From contig NC_080731.1 in the NCBI RefSeq assembly GCF_019097595.1, positions 14,482,071 to 14,546,070 on the forward strand: 64,000 bases of DNA. Reading direction: 5' to 3'. The notes under the pieces were generated by a model, which was not told the DNA's origin, did not search any database, and worked only from the letters and a program-made list of their open reading frames with translations. The translations under genes were made by a program, and so were the position numbers. The DNA is from Hemibagrus wyckioides. Taxonomy: Eukaryota; Chordata; Actinopteri; Siluriformes; Bagridae. Of this stretch, positions 53,085 to 64,000 are shown one piece after another. Position 1 is the first letter of the stretch. Every line of letters starts with the position of its first letter.

Positions 53085-53270
53085 TCCCTGGTGGTCTAGT
53101 AGTCTAGTGATTTGGGTTCAATGCCAAGGCAAGGTACCAGCCCAGGGACATGGGGTTGCACAAGTCTGTGCACTTGCCATGTTGGTACCAAGCCTGGGTA
53201 AAGAAACAGGAGGGTTGTGTCAGGAAGGGCATGAGGCATAAAACCCCTATCCCCAAAGCTACGTTTGTAT
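53085..53270 (+). mobile_element. tRNA-derived SINE of a second type
   Basis: CTGGTGGTCTAGTAGTCTAG and TTGGGTTCAATGCC resemble A and B boxes. The body GGGTTGTGTCAGGAAGGGCA, followed by GGCATAAAA, is found in many fish SINE/RTE-type repeats. Confidence 0.6.
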
Positions 53271-53346
53271 TTCATTCAGAGCCTTTATCATGGCTCTGGT
53301 TCGATGGGTCACACAATTAATATATGAGAGGGGCTGATTAGGTGAT

Positions 53347-53363
53347 ATATATATATATATATA
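53347..53363. repeat. Short TA run
   Basis: A pure TA tract, followed by an A/T-rich segment. Confidence 0.85.
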
Positions 53364-56300
53364 TAAAATATTATTTTTTTTAAAGCCGCAGCTGTAGATT
53401 TATATCATGGTGTACGTACAGAGCCCTAACAATGCTTCAAGCCCAAGAGCTCCACTAAAAGTCTCTTTAGGTGTTCCTTTTTCTGATCAAGATTTCTGGT
53501 ACCCGGGTACAAGCCCTTATCCACCGGTTAATCAAGATAAACCAGTTAATATTAATATTCCCCAGTTTGTGGGATAATACTATTTATATTTCTTCATAGA
53601 AACAAACAAATGGGTAATTGCACAATTGCAGTGCCATTTAACCCTCTGAAAAACTGAACAGGTTCAAACTGAACTTGTTAGTCACAGAACATAGAAAAGA
53701 AAATAGAGAGAGAACTTAATTTAGTTCTTCCCATGATCTTCAGAAAATGTAGATGATGCAACTTCCCTGTTGAACATGTAACATGTGGAATATCCACAAG
53801 CACTTTATAGAGTGTATGTGTTCATGTAACAGGTTAACAGAGTGAATGGTGTCAGACATGGAAATGTACATTTTTATAACCTAAAATGGATTTAAAGGTA
53901 AACTGTAGTTATAGTAAGCTTCATTATTTATCTCAAGTATGTATGGAGGTTGTTTACAATGTATTTTTTCTTCACTTTCATTATATATTTGTAAATGTGA
54001 TAGCAGTAAGACGCAAATGACGCCTCAATCATGGAAAATTAGACAGTACACTTTAGTGGTTAGAAATACTGGTCCAATCTGGCATTGTAATTAAGTAGTG
54101 TGAAAGACAAACACATCTGTCCAGAAGTACTCTATAAAGCTTTCCCATTACCAACCTCCTCATGGCTTACAGATCTAGCAACATGTAATGGCAAGCACAG
54201 GCACATCCATCACAGCCAGCGCCCTGCATCAGGCTATTCACACCTCCTCATTGCTACAGGAGACCCCCAGGTTCCTCACAATGAGCACACAGCAGGGGAG
54301 GTGGGTGGTCTTGATGGGACTGGCAAGGTCCTGGGTGGGCACTTTGGATGGGGCATAGCTTGTTTGTTAGAAATGACAGAGAAAGAGGAGGGGATGGTGT
54401 CCTAGGGGTGCCAAACTTCATTTACACCAAAGCTCAAGCTGCAATGCAAGAGGACGGACCCCCACCTGGAGCTAATCCACACCCACAACCATCACACTGC
54501 TTGTTCAGGGAGAGAGAAAACACGGTACTTTGATCTGCCCCGTGCTGAAAGTAAGGGAAACAAAGCAGCTGATAAGAGATCAAGATGAAAACGGAATCAT
54601 TTCAGCCAGGCTATGGTACTCCCAGGATGTAGCTATTATTTGTGCATCTAGAAAAAACAAGCCTTCTCTCATTTTGAGCCAAAGGCGCGTTGACCCAGAC
54701 ACTTGAAATTAGAGAGTTTTGTCCCAGAGGAGATCAAGGAGTGGAGCTCCACACCTTCAACAGCAAATAAAGCCAAGATGAGCTCCTGCCCCACCTCTTA
54801 TTACACAGACATAAAAAGAAAAAAAAAAGAAAGTTCGTTAATATTGGATGAGTGTATTAATTTTCCAAAAGTAGTTCACTGATTCATTATGAATGGAATG
54901 GAGGGATGGAAGATGTACAGGGAAATGCTTGTCAATGAAATCTTTGTGTAGGAGCACTTTGGGAGGTTAATTAAAATTGCAGTATAATTAGATCTGAGGT
55001 GTGTGTCAGACTTATAGCAAATGGGAAGTCCCCTGGCTGTTCACTTGATCCCAATAACTGCTAAATACTCTGTGCCAAAATAATATACATAAAAGAATGT
55101 ATGATACACGACACACCCCACCCACCCAAACATAACATAAATTACTGATTAAAGTGCAAAAGCTCAAGAGAAGTATGGTTTTACTTTCATTTTTCTTTCT
55201 TTCCTTCTTTTTTTTAATGCAGAATCGCATTTAACACGTAATAAGCTTACAAGAGGTAGTTAGGAATTTTCCTTTAGTAAATAAACTGGATTTTGAGAAG
55301 GCTAGGAAGCGTGTTTGTTAAATATAATAGTCACAGTTATCCTTTTATCTCTATATAGATAAACATTAATGAGCAGAATTTGTATATGAATAGATGGTGT
55401 AAATTGTGTTCTGGAAGGTTCTGTTGTGTCAGTCATGTTTGGGGGGTGGGGCCACAGAAAGCTATGTGAAAGCATATAACAAGGACTCAAGTGTGCGTGT
55501 ACTATTCTGTACAGATCCAGTGTTCCCTTTCTGTGGCCTGCTCACTAGAGATGGCATCCTGGGCCAGGATGGAACACAGCTCACCCTGTTACACTCCTTT
55601 CCTGTCAGTTCAGTTCCATCAGATCACTGCCAAATTAGCAACTTTAGTAATAATGACAGGGGCAACCACACCTAGCAAAGGATGTTTAGACAATTTCAAT
55701 ACCAGCTTCTTGATTTCTGTGGAGTTCTCTGAATAGGAGTTCTGAAATGCTAAACACTTTAACTTACTGCATTTGATTGCTCAATGTTTAGAATAAGAAT
55801 AAATGCTCATCAGAATAAATACGAACAGCAAGCACATATAACACTCCCTAGTTGGGTGTAGTTAACCATATTTTGTTTTCAATTTGATTATTATTATGTA
55901 TGTGCATATACTAACGATTCTATTTCTACTCTTTACTGTAATTATTTTTCCGCCTATTTTATTCTTTTTATCTGACAGACAGCCAAAAAGCAGTTCACTA
56001 CATGTAGTACTGTGTATGGTTTTTTTACATGATGAATAAAAATTGAATTAGTGTTTTATGTAAAACTCTGTGCTGCCATGTTCTTTCAGATGTCTCTTAC
56101 ACACTGCTTTGCTGCACAAACCAGGATTTACTGTATGAAGCAGGTGCTCTTTAGAAGGGACATAAGCTTAGAAGTGACAAACACAGAAAGTTTCTAGCTA
56201 TAGATGGTATTATTCTTCTCAAGAACTGTGATCATAAACAGAAGATCTTAAATCAATACCATATACTGCAGGAATTCCATCTATTTCTGTTGCCACATTA

Positions 56301-56819
56301 AAGGAGAACTCTAAAACACATTAAATATATTCATACTGAAATATTATTGATGTGTCCAGCGATTCTGGTGCTAATTTGTCAGTTGGTTTTTTTTCGTTAT
56401 TCGCGTGAGAAGTTAGCATTTGCCTGCAGGTCTGACAACACAGGGAGAGATTGTTAGCTTAATGTTTAATGGGAGAAACAAATTCAAAACAATCCTAGAT
56501 GTAATGGATAACCATCAAGTTTTGCTGTTAGCACCTAAAAACAAAAGAACTGCATCATTCTCCATCACTTTCTCTGTCAAATTGTCAGTCATGTGGAAAC
56601 AGCGAAGTTAGTCTCAGATTTTTTAGAATGCAAGGCAGTTATAAAACGCAGTTGTGCAGAAGTTACGGCAGAGACTCGGCTTGGCTAGAGAGTGATCTAC
56701 AAGATTATGAGCGCAATGGTGTTGACGGCAGCATTTGCATAAATGTTGAAGCTTTGGAAGCTGATCTGTTGAGGCAGAGTGTACAGATGAGGATGTGAAA
56801 AGCCTTAGACTAAACACAC

Positions 56820-57010
56820 AATTCCACACATCTGCACTTTATTCATATTCTAGTCATACTGTTCTGCCACCAATCCATACATTATATACATATATTCTAC
56901 TTTATTTTACTTTTCTACTCTTCATTCTAGATTTATTTGGTTATATGGCTATTTGTCACATACACAAACATTAATTACATGTTTCTGTATCTGACAAATA
57001 AAACTGATGA
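56820..57010 (+). mobile_element. Possible LINE 3' tail
   Basis: TCTGCACTTTATTCATATTC followed by T-rich words and TCTGACAAATAAAACTGATG, the layout of fish non-LTR retrotransposon 3' ends. A weaker relative is at 55870-56045. No coding part is attached. Confidence 0.35.
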
Positions 57011-57394
57011 AAATGAAAATATGAAAATAGTTGATCCGCTGATGTAAATGGAAAAAAAAAAACCTTGGAATTTAATCACAGAATAAATCCTTTGTCCCAC
57101 CAAAGATTAAAAACTGAAAAATATGTAAATATTATACTGTTATGCAAGTCATTCGTGGTGGATTTTTCCGTTAAGATACAGTAACAAAGGTCAAAATCTC
57201 GGCTGGAGCGCAGCTGCTATTAGGCTGCAACGGTAAGCAAAAACAGCCGATAGATATCTCTGTGTGCTTTTGGCACTTCACCAACACAGCAGGAACGAAG
57301 CAGATGTTTTGTTTTAAGGCAGGCATTTTTAAAATAAATTATTTATCCTGCTCCAGTAATCCTCGGGTGAAAAGGGTGAATGTACACACTTAGT

Positions 57395-57620
57395 GGGTAG
57401 TTTATTAGGTGCGCTTTCCTTGTCTCTACAATTATTGACCATTTTATCAGATACAGCTACCACAGAGTTGCACTTTGTAGATGTATAATTTCTGACTGCA
57501 GCTCAGCTTTCACTCACACTCTATCTGCTAACCAGATATTATTTGGGTGGTGGATCTTTCTCGACATACTGGTCTAAATTGACTGTAACAAGCACCAGAG
57601 GTTTTGCTGGATGTTTGAAA
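57395..57620 (+). mobile_element. Dispersed fish repeat, longer copy
   Basis: AGTTTATTAGGTGCGCTTTC, CATTTTATCAGATACAGCTA, GTTGCACTTTGTAGATGTAT and TTATTTGGGTGGTGGATCTT follow the order of a common fish repeat. Its last part relates to the fragment at 34310-34400. Confidence 0.55.
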
Positions 57621-58715
57621 CACTGTGCACTGGACACTCATACTGATTCGACATACCGACCTTGATGGTGGCTCATGTACAGAGAGACTACAGTTCACTC
57701 TATTCAATCCACCATCTGGTTCCTCATCACCATCATGCTACAGTCCCTGATACGCTCATCACTGCATCACAACACACACAACACACTACCAGAACTGTTT
57801 CACTGTTGTGACGCTGATAATATATCTGGTTAAGCTGGTCATATGGTCATCCCTTTCCATCTAAAAGCATATGGAATAGTATGGGGTAGTAGAGTGTGAT
57901 GTAACTCCACAGTGCATCTATATGCTACATGAAAAAATGGCCTACAAGCATATAGCTACAAAGTAGCTGTAAATAATAACTGTGTATCTGGATGATGCTT
58001 TATATTCATGTTCCTTAAAAGGCATTGCTTCTATAGACAAACATGAACTATAATATACCATAAACACATAAAATAAATATTAACAAAATACTAGAATTAA
58101 CCAATTAAGCATGCAATCATTAACTAATGTTCATATCATGTATCATGTATAATTAGGCCTGAAACATGATTTTAATGGTTTCAGATTCAAATTAAAACTT
58201 TATTTATCACATATATAACCATACACAGTATGACATATAGTGAAATGCTTGTACGGCCGTCTTCCTATCAGAGAGAGTTAAGCAAGTGTTAAATAATTGC
58301 ATGGAGTTAAACTGCAGTTTGAGGTAGAGCTGTGAGGTAAAATTAAATAAAGTCAGTAAACTAAAGTAAACTACACTAAAGTAAAGTCATTTCAAGTTTG
58401 TTTCTGAAAAGACTCATATTCAATATTCATAGCCGAGGACGAGAGTTCAGGTGTAATTTAAAGTGAGCTAACTCACATGAACTTATCTTTAGTCATGGAC
58501 TGAATAAACATCACGTGCAGGTGTACCTTGAGTTTAACACAAAATAAAGTGAAATGTATTCTTAAAGTTGTATTTTGTTTGAACATGTGATGTTATAATT
58601 GTGTGCAGACTGCTGATAGTTGTGCAATAATGTTTATTCTCCAATATCTAGAAAAATAATATGGTAGTAATAATTGTATACATATAGATTCATTTCATAA
58701 AAAGGATCAATAGTT

Positions 58716-58716
58716 T

Positions 58717-58808
<92 letters not shown>
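58716..58808 (+). repeat. (GATA)23 microsatellite
   Basis: About 23 uninterrupted ATAG/GATA units, followed at once by GAACTTTATTGTCATTG, a motif that also borders other simple repeats in this window. Confidence 0.96.
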
Positions 58809-58809
<1 letters not shown>

Positions 58810-59059
58810 ACTTTATTGTCATTGCGTAGTACAGGTACATAGCAATGAAATGCTGTATATATACAGGAGATGCAACGCTGAAGCACTCAGTATCCTACCC
58901 TCAGCCTGCAGAGCTACTAAAATGGCTGCAGCAGGTGCAATTGTAGCAAACTGTGCAGCTCCATGGCATCATTCCATCCACACGCCTCTTCTGCTGAGCC
59001 TATCGCTGTGATAGCACAGTAAACAGGCGTCAAGAAGAGAGACGACGAGACAGGACAAG

Positions 59060-59530
59060 GTTTATTTTGGGCCCGACCTCTGCTTCCCACCACTCCCCCA
59101 CTAAAACAACATCATTAGGCTCTAATGGGGCCGCCGGAGAGTGGGGTTCACCTTCGCCATTACTCCCCAGGTGTCCACACCCAGCAGGCAAGCCACTCCA
59201 TCAGCCTCAAGGTCAGGCCGGATGTCGCCCCTGTTTTCCCACCTCCGCTGACACCCCTCACCAAACGCATGTGCACCTGAAGTCATCCTCCGACCCATCG
59301 CTGTGCCCCTCGCCCCTGCAGTCACCCCCCTTCACCCGGCTATGCCTGCTCTCCTTCCCTCGACCTCTTTGGATCTCAGGGAGCCTCTTCATGATGAATG
59401 GCGTGCGATTAATTTTAGCCGACACTGCCGCAGATTTGCTCCTGTCCTCTCCATCTCCAAAAAAACAAGGTCGTCATAGAAGCACAGGCATCATGCTGCT
59501 GGGCACCAACTGCATTGCCAATACAAACAC
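59060..59530. promoter_or_regulatory. GC-rich block, candidate conserved non-coding element
   Basis: About 470 bp of repeat-free sequence, GC-richer than its surroundings, with a 159-codon open frame on the + strand. That frame reads Pro/Ser/His-rich, fits no family I know, and opens only with a methionine inside a repeat-poor intron stretch, so I do not call it a gene. Confidence 0.3.
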
Positions 59531-61189
59531 AATAATTGGGAAATAAAGCTCCAATTATGGCAGGATTTCAGTGGCAGAAATATCAGTGTCGCCTACATCT
59601 TCCTGCTACGTGAACAAAACGTTATGTACTTCTAACATGCTTTCTGAAATGTCACCAGCTCCTTCATTACACGTTAATGTGCCTAGCTGAAATTCAGATG
59701 GTGCACAAGTGGAATTTCTACATTTTCAAGGTTTCTTTAAAAGTTACGCTGCTAAAAAATGACAGAAACAGAAATGGCATTCCTTCCTCTTGAAGACAAA
59801 CATCAAGGATTCACTCTCATAATTAATTCATAACTCCAGTTAAAAGGGTTCTAGTAACTGGCTTCCTTGCCTGTTTGGCACAGATACTGTCCTTTTTAGC
59901 TATGAGGTAAGCTACGTATTTGCTGCTTCGTTGTGAGGGGGGGGTCACAGAGCGACTGTCAGTCAGCCAACTTCACCACTGGCTGCTATTTAATCGGCTC
60001 ATGATGAATTTCTGAGTGCACAGTGCGTTCTTCAAGACTCACACAACACACAACTAGCAAGGCATGCTACTGCTATCCCCCAGGACTCCAGAAGAAGTTG
60101 CAACGACTCAAGCAGAAGCAAAAGACGTAGAGACAGGAAACAAAAGACACAGGAAAAACACGTTTTCTCTCCAGCAAGGCTTCAGAAAAGAAAGTAAAGT
60201 GATTAAATAAAGGTCGGTTTTACATTTGCATTTTATAACCAATAGCACTTCAGGTGTCTATCGGGTCAATCAGTGTCTATTATAATTACCAGCACTTCGG
60301 TGTTTCTCCAAAAACTTGTATGTTTTAGCACCTACAGGATGATCAGGTTAGTAGTGCACACCTTCTACTGCCAGGCTGGTTTCTCCAAAGACAAGGGGAT
60401 AAGAGTGACGACTGAGGACAGAGTGAGAGGACGGCGGTGGAATGGAGATACACACAACCCTGTTCAACGGGACAGACAATAAACCACAGAGGGTAAATAC
60501 GGGACACACTTACCACCATCACGCGAATCCATTCAAAATGCCAGGAAGCCAAAATATCCTCAAGGATATGGCTTCCGGGCAGACGGCCATCATGGGAGGG
60601 GGCAGAGCCCGGCACCTTGTGGACCAGAATAAATTGAGATCTTTTTAAAAGCAAGATTATAAAAGCATTACGACAAAAAAAAACAAAAAAACATTGAAGG
60701 TACTGAATGAGCGACCTTGAATAGAAGGAAAGAATGAAAAATCAATCTTATGGGTTTGGCAAGAAAAAGAGACATGGTTTTGAATAGAAGACAATGTTAG
60801 GGTTCCTCCTTTTTCCCCCTTTTTTTCTTTAATAGCCAAACATGATTAAAATGCAGTTCCTAGGAGTATCTCCTAAAAATAAAAAAAAAGGGAGAAAGCC
60901 AAAACATTCAAAAAAACATCTTTTACAGTGAGAAGCGTTTCATCTTTTAGTAACATGAGGAAGAAAGAAAGAAAAGATCTCGGAGCAGCAGAAACTTTTC
61001 TTCCCTTCCCTCCCTCTGCATTTTCCAGGACTTAGGGAAGAGGGGGGAAAGCTCTTTACCTGAAGATATGCATAGAAAATCACAAGCTCAATAGCCCCAG
61101 AACAAGTTCTAAGTCACAGTTTTTCAAAGTATTAAAAATAATCCCCGTTGCACTCTTTAGTCCAATTACATACTAGCACACAGCTATCG

Positions 61190-61640
61190 CCCAGATCAAC
61201 CCCGTCCCTCGGATCCGCCGGGCTTAGCGCTCCATGTGCTATCTAAAGATAAGCTTTGCATGTAATGCTAGATTCCAACTGACATAATTGTGCATGAATT
61301 GGAATCAGATTTTCAGCATTTCACGGTGCTAAGAGGTTAGCTTGTGTTTTCCCCTGCGAATGTGGCCCTGGTGGAAGTGCAGAGAGATGAAGGGAATGCA
61401 CAGTGAAAAAGCGACAGAGAGACACAGAGAGGGGTGATCTGGATATAAAATGGGTATTAGGCTTGTCGACAGGCCCAGAGGTCATGGAAATGGGAGCATG
61501 TCGTTATGGCACCCCACGGGCACCCAAGACTAAGATACCGCAGCAGTTATTACCCAGCATGCACCTGCCAGGGCATCGATAACCGCCCTGGCTTCTATCA
61601 GACAGCCCCAGCTGCTCCCATCAGCCTATTAGATGCCTGA
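61190..61640. promoter_or_regulatory. Candidate conserved non-coding element with inverted repeat
   Basis: Repeat-free. GATTCCAA at 61271-61278 and TTGGAATC at 61299-61306 form a perfect 8-bp inverted repeat around a 20-nt spacer, GACATAATTGTGCATGAATT overlapping it. The GGAAT cores resemble TEAD-type sites. It continues with CATGGAAATGGGAGCATGTC and GCATGCACCTGCCAGGGCAT. Confidence 0.35.
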
Positions 61641-63261
61641 TTACTGATTGTAAATTCCAATGCAAGTCAAACCGCAAAAAATGCCCTTTCCTCACTTTTT
61701 TTCTGCTGATAATATCTGATTTTCATTCACTGACTCAAAGGGCAACGATGAAAGATACATATATCACAGCAAGAAGAATATAGATAATAAAAATAAACAG
61801 GATTTGCACAGTAAACAATGTGTGTTTGTGTTTCTTTTTGTGCTCTGCTGTAGTGAATTCTCAGTGTTTGTTCCCTCAGTGTGCCATGTTTGCTCAGTTT
61901 TACACACAGGAAGTACAACACAGATACACTAGCACTGCATTCAACAAACAGAACGAGAAAAAAACCACACATCCGTTCACTTACAAACAGCTGTTGGACA
62001 TGTGAGGAGGCGTGTGCTAGCTCTGGTAAGCCTGTGAGCTCAACATGATTGCTGCATGTATCTTATCTGGAACGACTCCTCCCAAGGCTTTGTGTGTGTA
62101 TATATATATGTCTGTGCTGTGTGTGTATGAGTGTGTGTGTGTGGAAGAGAATCGCTCCAGTGTTCAGCCAAGCATGCAGGCCTAATCTCAGCGCTCTTGC
62201 ACCGGCTCTCTGCTCTCTCCCCTGGGACAGTGAGCCTATCATCTAGCCCAGCGCTTCCACACAGGCCCTGGAGCTGATTAGTCTTCTGCACACTCTGGAC
62301 ACAAATCCACACACCGCCGGGCTTGTGTGGTAAGTCATAGCTTTAGCCTCAAATAGTGCCATCAAACAGCGCTGGGTTTAAAATCAGATATCCTAGAGGG
62401 GGATGTTTGGGAATGTGATGAGCAGCGGAGGAAGACTAAGTACTGATGGTAAAATGACATGTGATGAGTCCTGAGAGTTTAACAGGTTCACCATATATTT
62501 GATTGCATATCCACACTGCATGTTTGTTCTATTCGATCTATTTACTTTTGAGTCATGTTTTGTATCTTATATATTAGGGTCTGGGGTTCTGTCTTGAGCT
62601 TACTCTCAGTGTGACATTTTGCACATTATCGTCATTCTCTGCATGGTTTTCCTCAGGGTTCTCCGGTTTCCTCCCACCTCTAACCAACATGCTTTTATAT
62701 AGAGTGACTACTCGAGAATACCCGCAAGTGTGTGAGATGCTGTGCATCTGGAGTGTATCCCTACCTTGTGTCCAGTGTTCCTGAGATCTACTGCACTGAG
62801 GGTAAAGAGCTCACTGACGGTTAATATACATTTAAATAACGTGAACAATAACATGCTATAAATGTGTGTCTTGTGAAAAATTGAACACGCAAGCAGCACC
62901 TCTTAGGTGGGTCCCAGTTTACTATATTTTACTATATATACTTATATTTTCTATAATTTCAAACAGTTAGAGCTCCCATATAGCATACACAATTTGCGGA
63001 ATGATCATGAGTTCGAAGCCTCAGTCCAGGAGAGCATGGCCATGAAGGGTTACTGTGTTGTCAATCACAGTGACATTAACCAGTTGTGAAGGAATGTGGA
63101 AGGAGGCAAAAAGTGCGTTCCTCCATGTGTGTTGTGATGACCTGTGATGCAACATGGAGCAGTTTGAAAATATGCAGTGAGTGGCTTCATGTATCATGTG
63201 CCAGCACTCATCCGTCCTGGTAGGAAGCGGTGGTTAAAGTGGTTAATGTCAAAAATCCATC

Positions 63262-63274
63262 AGATAGATAGATA

Positions 63275-63312
<38 letters not shown>

Positions 63313-63380
63313 CTGACTGACTGACTGACTGACTGATTGATTGATTGATTGATTGAGTGATTGATAGCTAGCTAGCTAGC

Positions 63381-63423
<43 letters not shown>
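63262..63423 (+). repeat. Compound tetranucleotide array GATA-GATT-GACT-GATT-GCTA-GATA
   Basis: Six blocks of related four-base units follow each other: GATA, about nine GATT, six to seven GACT, four to five GATT, four GCTA, then about fourteen GATA. Confidence 0.95.
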
Positions 63424-63424
<1 letters not shown>

Positions 63425-64000
63425 CCTGCATTTCATATTAGTACTAAAATTCTGAATATATAATAATCAATTTGCTTTCAAATGAATAAAGTAATAACGA
63501 GGCTTTAGAGATTTGTAAGGGATTGAGAAATTTCATATAAATGATTTAGAAAGTTAAATAAAGCTATTATGCATTTAAAATGGTTAAATGATTATTGCAA
63601 ATAATCACTATGTCAAACAATAATTATTACCATTACCATTATTGTCCTAATTATCACTTAATTACTTTCAATACTGTACTATATTACATAATACTTCTAA
63701 TAATTTTGAGTACAATATAGTATGAACAAAGATATAAATCTAAAACTCCTAACATATAATCACAAAGATGATATGAATTAAATGACTCAAACCAACATTC
63801 TTACTATAAGACACACAGTGAATATGACCCGCTGACTTTTGGGGCGAACTGCAGATGCACACAACTGCAAGACAGCTGCGCTGCCATATTGACTATTAGC
63901 CCTAGTCTCCTAGCGCTGAGCCCCAATGCTCCTATTTAAATCCACACGTATGTATTTGGTGAGGTTTAACAATAACACTGTGGTGCGAGGCAAAGCTCAT

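Larger units (their letters stand above)
48945..64000 (-). other. mctp1: MCTP1 upstream intron sequence (15 kb)
   Basis: No further MCTP1 exon is recognisable. It contains a fold-back Tc1 relic (49425-50035), a TG run (51609-51651), SINEs (52740-52890, 53085-53270), a TA run (53347-53363), LINE-like tails (55870-56045, 56820-57010), a dispersed repeat (57395-57620), a GATA array (58716-58808), a compound tetranucleotide array (63262-63423) and repeat-poor blocks at 59060-59530 and 61190-61640. Confidence 0.7.

Noticed and set aside
59067..59546. 159-codon + strand open frame
   Set aside because: Pro/Ser/His-rich, no known domain, no splice or promoter context; a GC-rich stretch gives long chance frames. 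Kept only as a regulatory candidate.
1..64000. CRISPR arrays, tRNA or rRNA genes, operons, bacterial terminators
   Set aside because: None seen. The direct repeats are microsatellites without unique spacers, and the tRNA-like heads belong to SINEs.

Overview
The window is nuclear DNA of a vertebrate, most likely a teleost fish. The signs are large introns with GT-AG borders, many long CA/GT, CT/GA and GATA microsatellites, tRNA-derived SINEs, and several decayed Tc1/mariner-type transposons of the kinds common in bony fish. The repeat families would suit an ostariophysan such as a catfish, but that is an inference. Most short open frames are chance products of introns or of microsatellites.

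Two protein genes can be supported, and they converge. (1) SLF1 (SMC5-SMC6 complex localization factor 1, formerly ANKRD32/BRCTx) runs on the + strand. I joined 18 coding exons from the start codon at 548 to the stop at 35729-35731. Every GT-AG junction keeps phase, and the joined frame is 2688 nt, or 895 residues: tandem BRCT domains, a long helical middle region, ankyrin repeats and a helical C-terminus. (2) MCTP1 (multiple C2 and transmembrane domain protein 1) runs on the - strand. Only its 3' end lies here: four secure coding exons between 48603 and the stop at 40705-40707, plus one doubtful microexon at 48924-48944. The rest of MCTP1 should lie beyond 64000. SLF1 and MCTP1 are also neighbours in human (5q15), which supports both calls.

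Layout: 1-547, 5' flank and probable 5' UTR of SLF1 with interferon-type motifs; 548-12438, exons 1-14 (BRCT pair and middle region) with short introns; 16177-16256, exon 15; 21973-23220, exons 16-17 (ankyrin repeats); a 12-kb intron; 35235-35731, last exon; 35732-40704, convergent intergenic stretch, which must also hold the 3' UTRs; 40705-48603, 3' end of MCTP1; 48604-64000, MCTP1 intron sequence with repeats and some stretches that look like conserved non-coding DNA.

The two genes are not functionally linked as far as is known: SLF1 is a nuclear genome-stability adaptor and MCTP1 a membrane-anchored calcium-binding protein. I did not find an unknown system. The most unusual features are a tandem array derived from the 3' edge of SLF1 exon 17 that repeats its splice donor four times, CT microsatellites that act as the polypyrimidine tract of splice acceptors in both genes, and a fold-back Tc1 relic.
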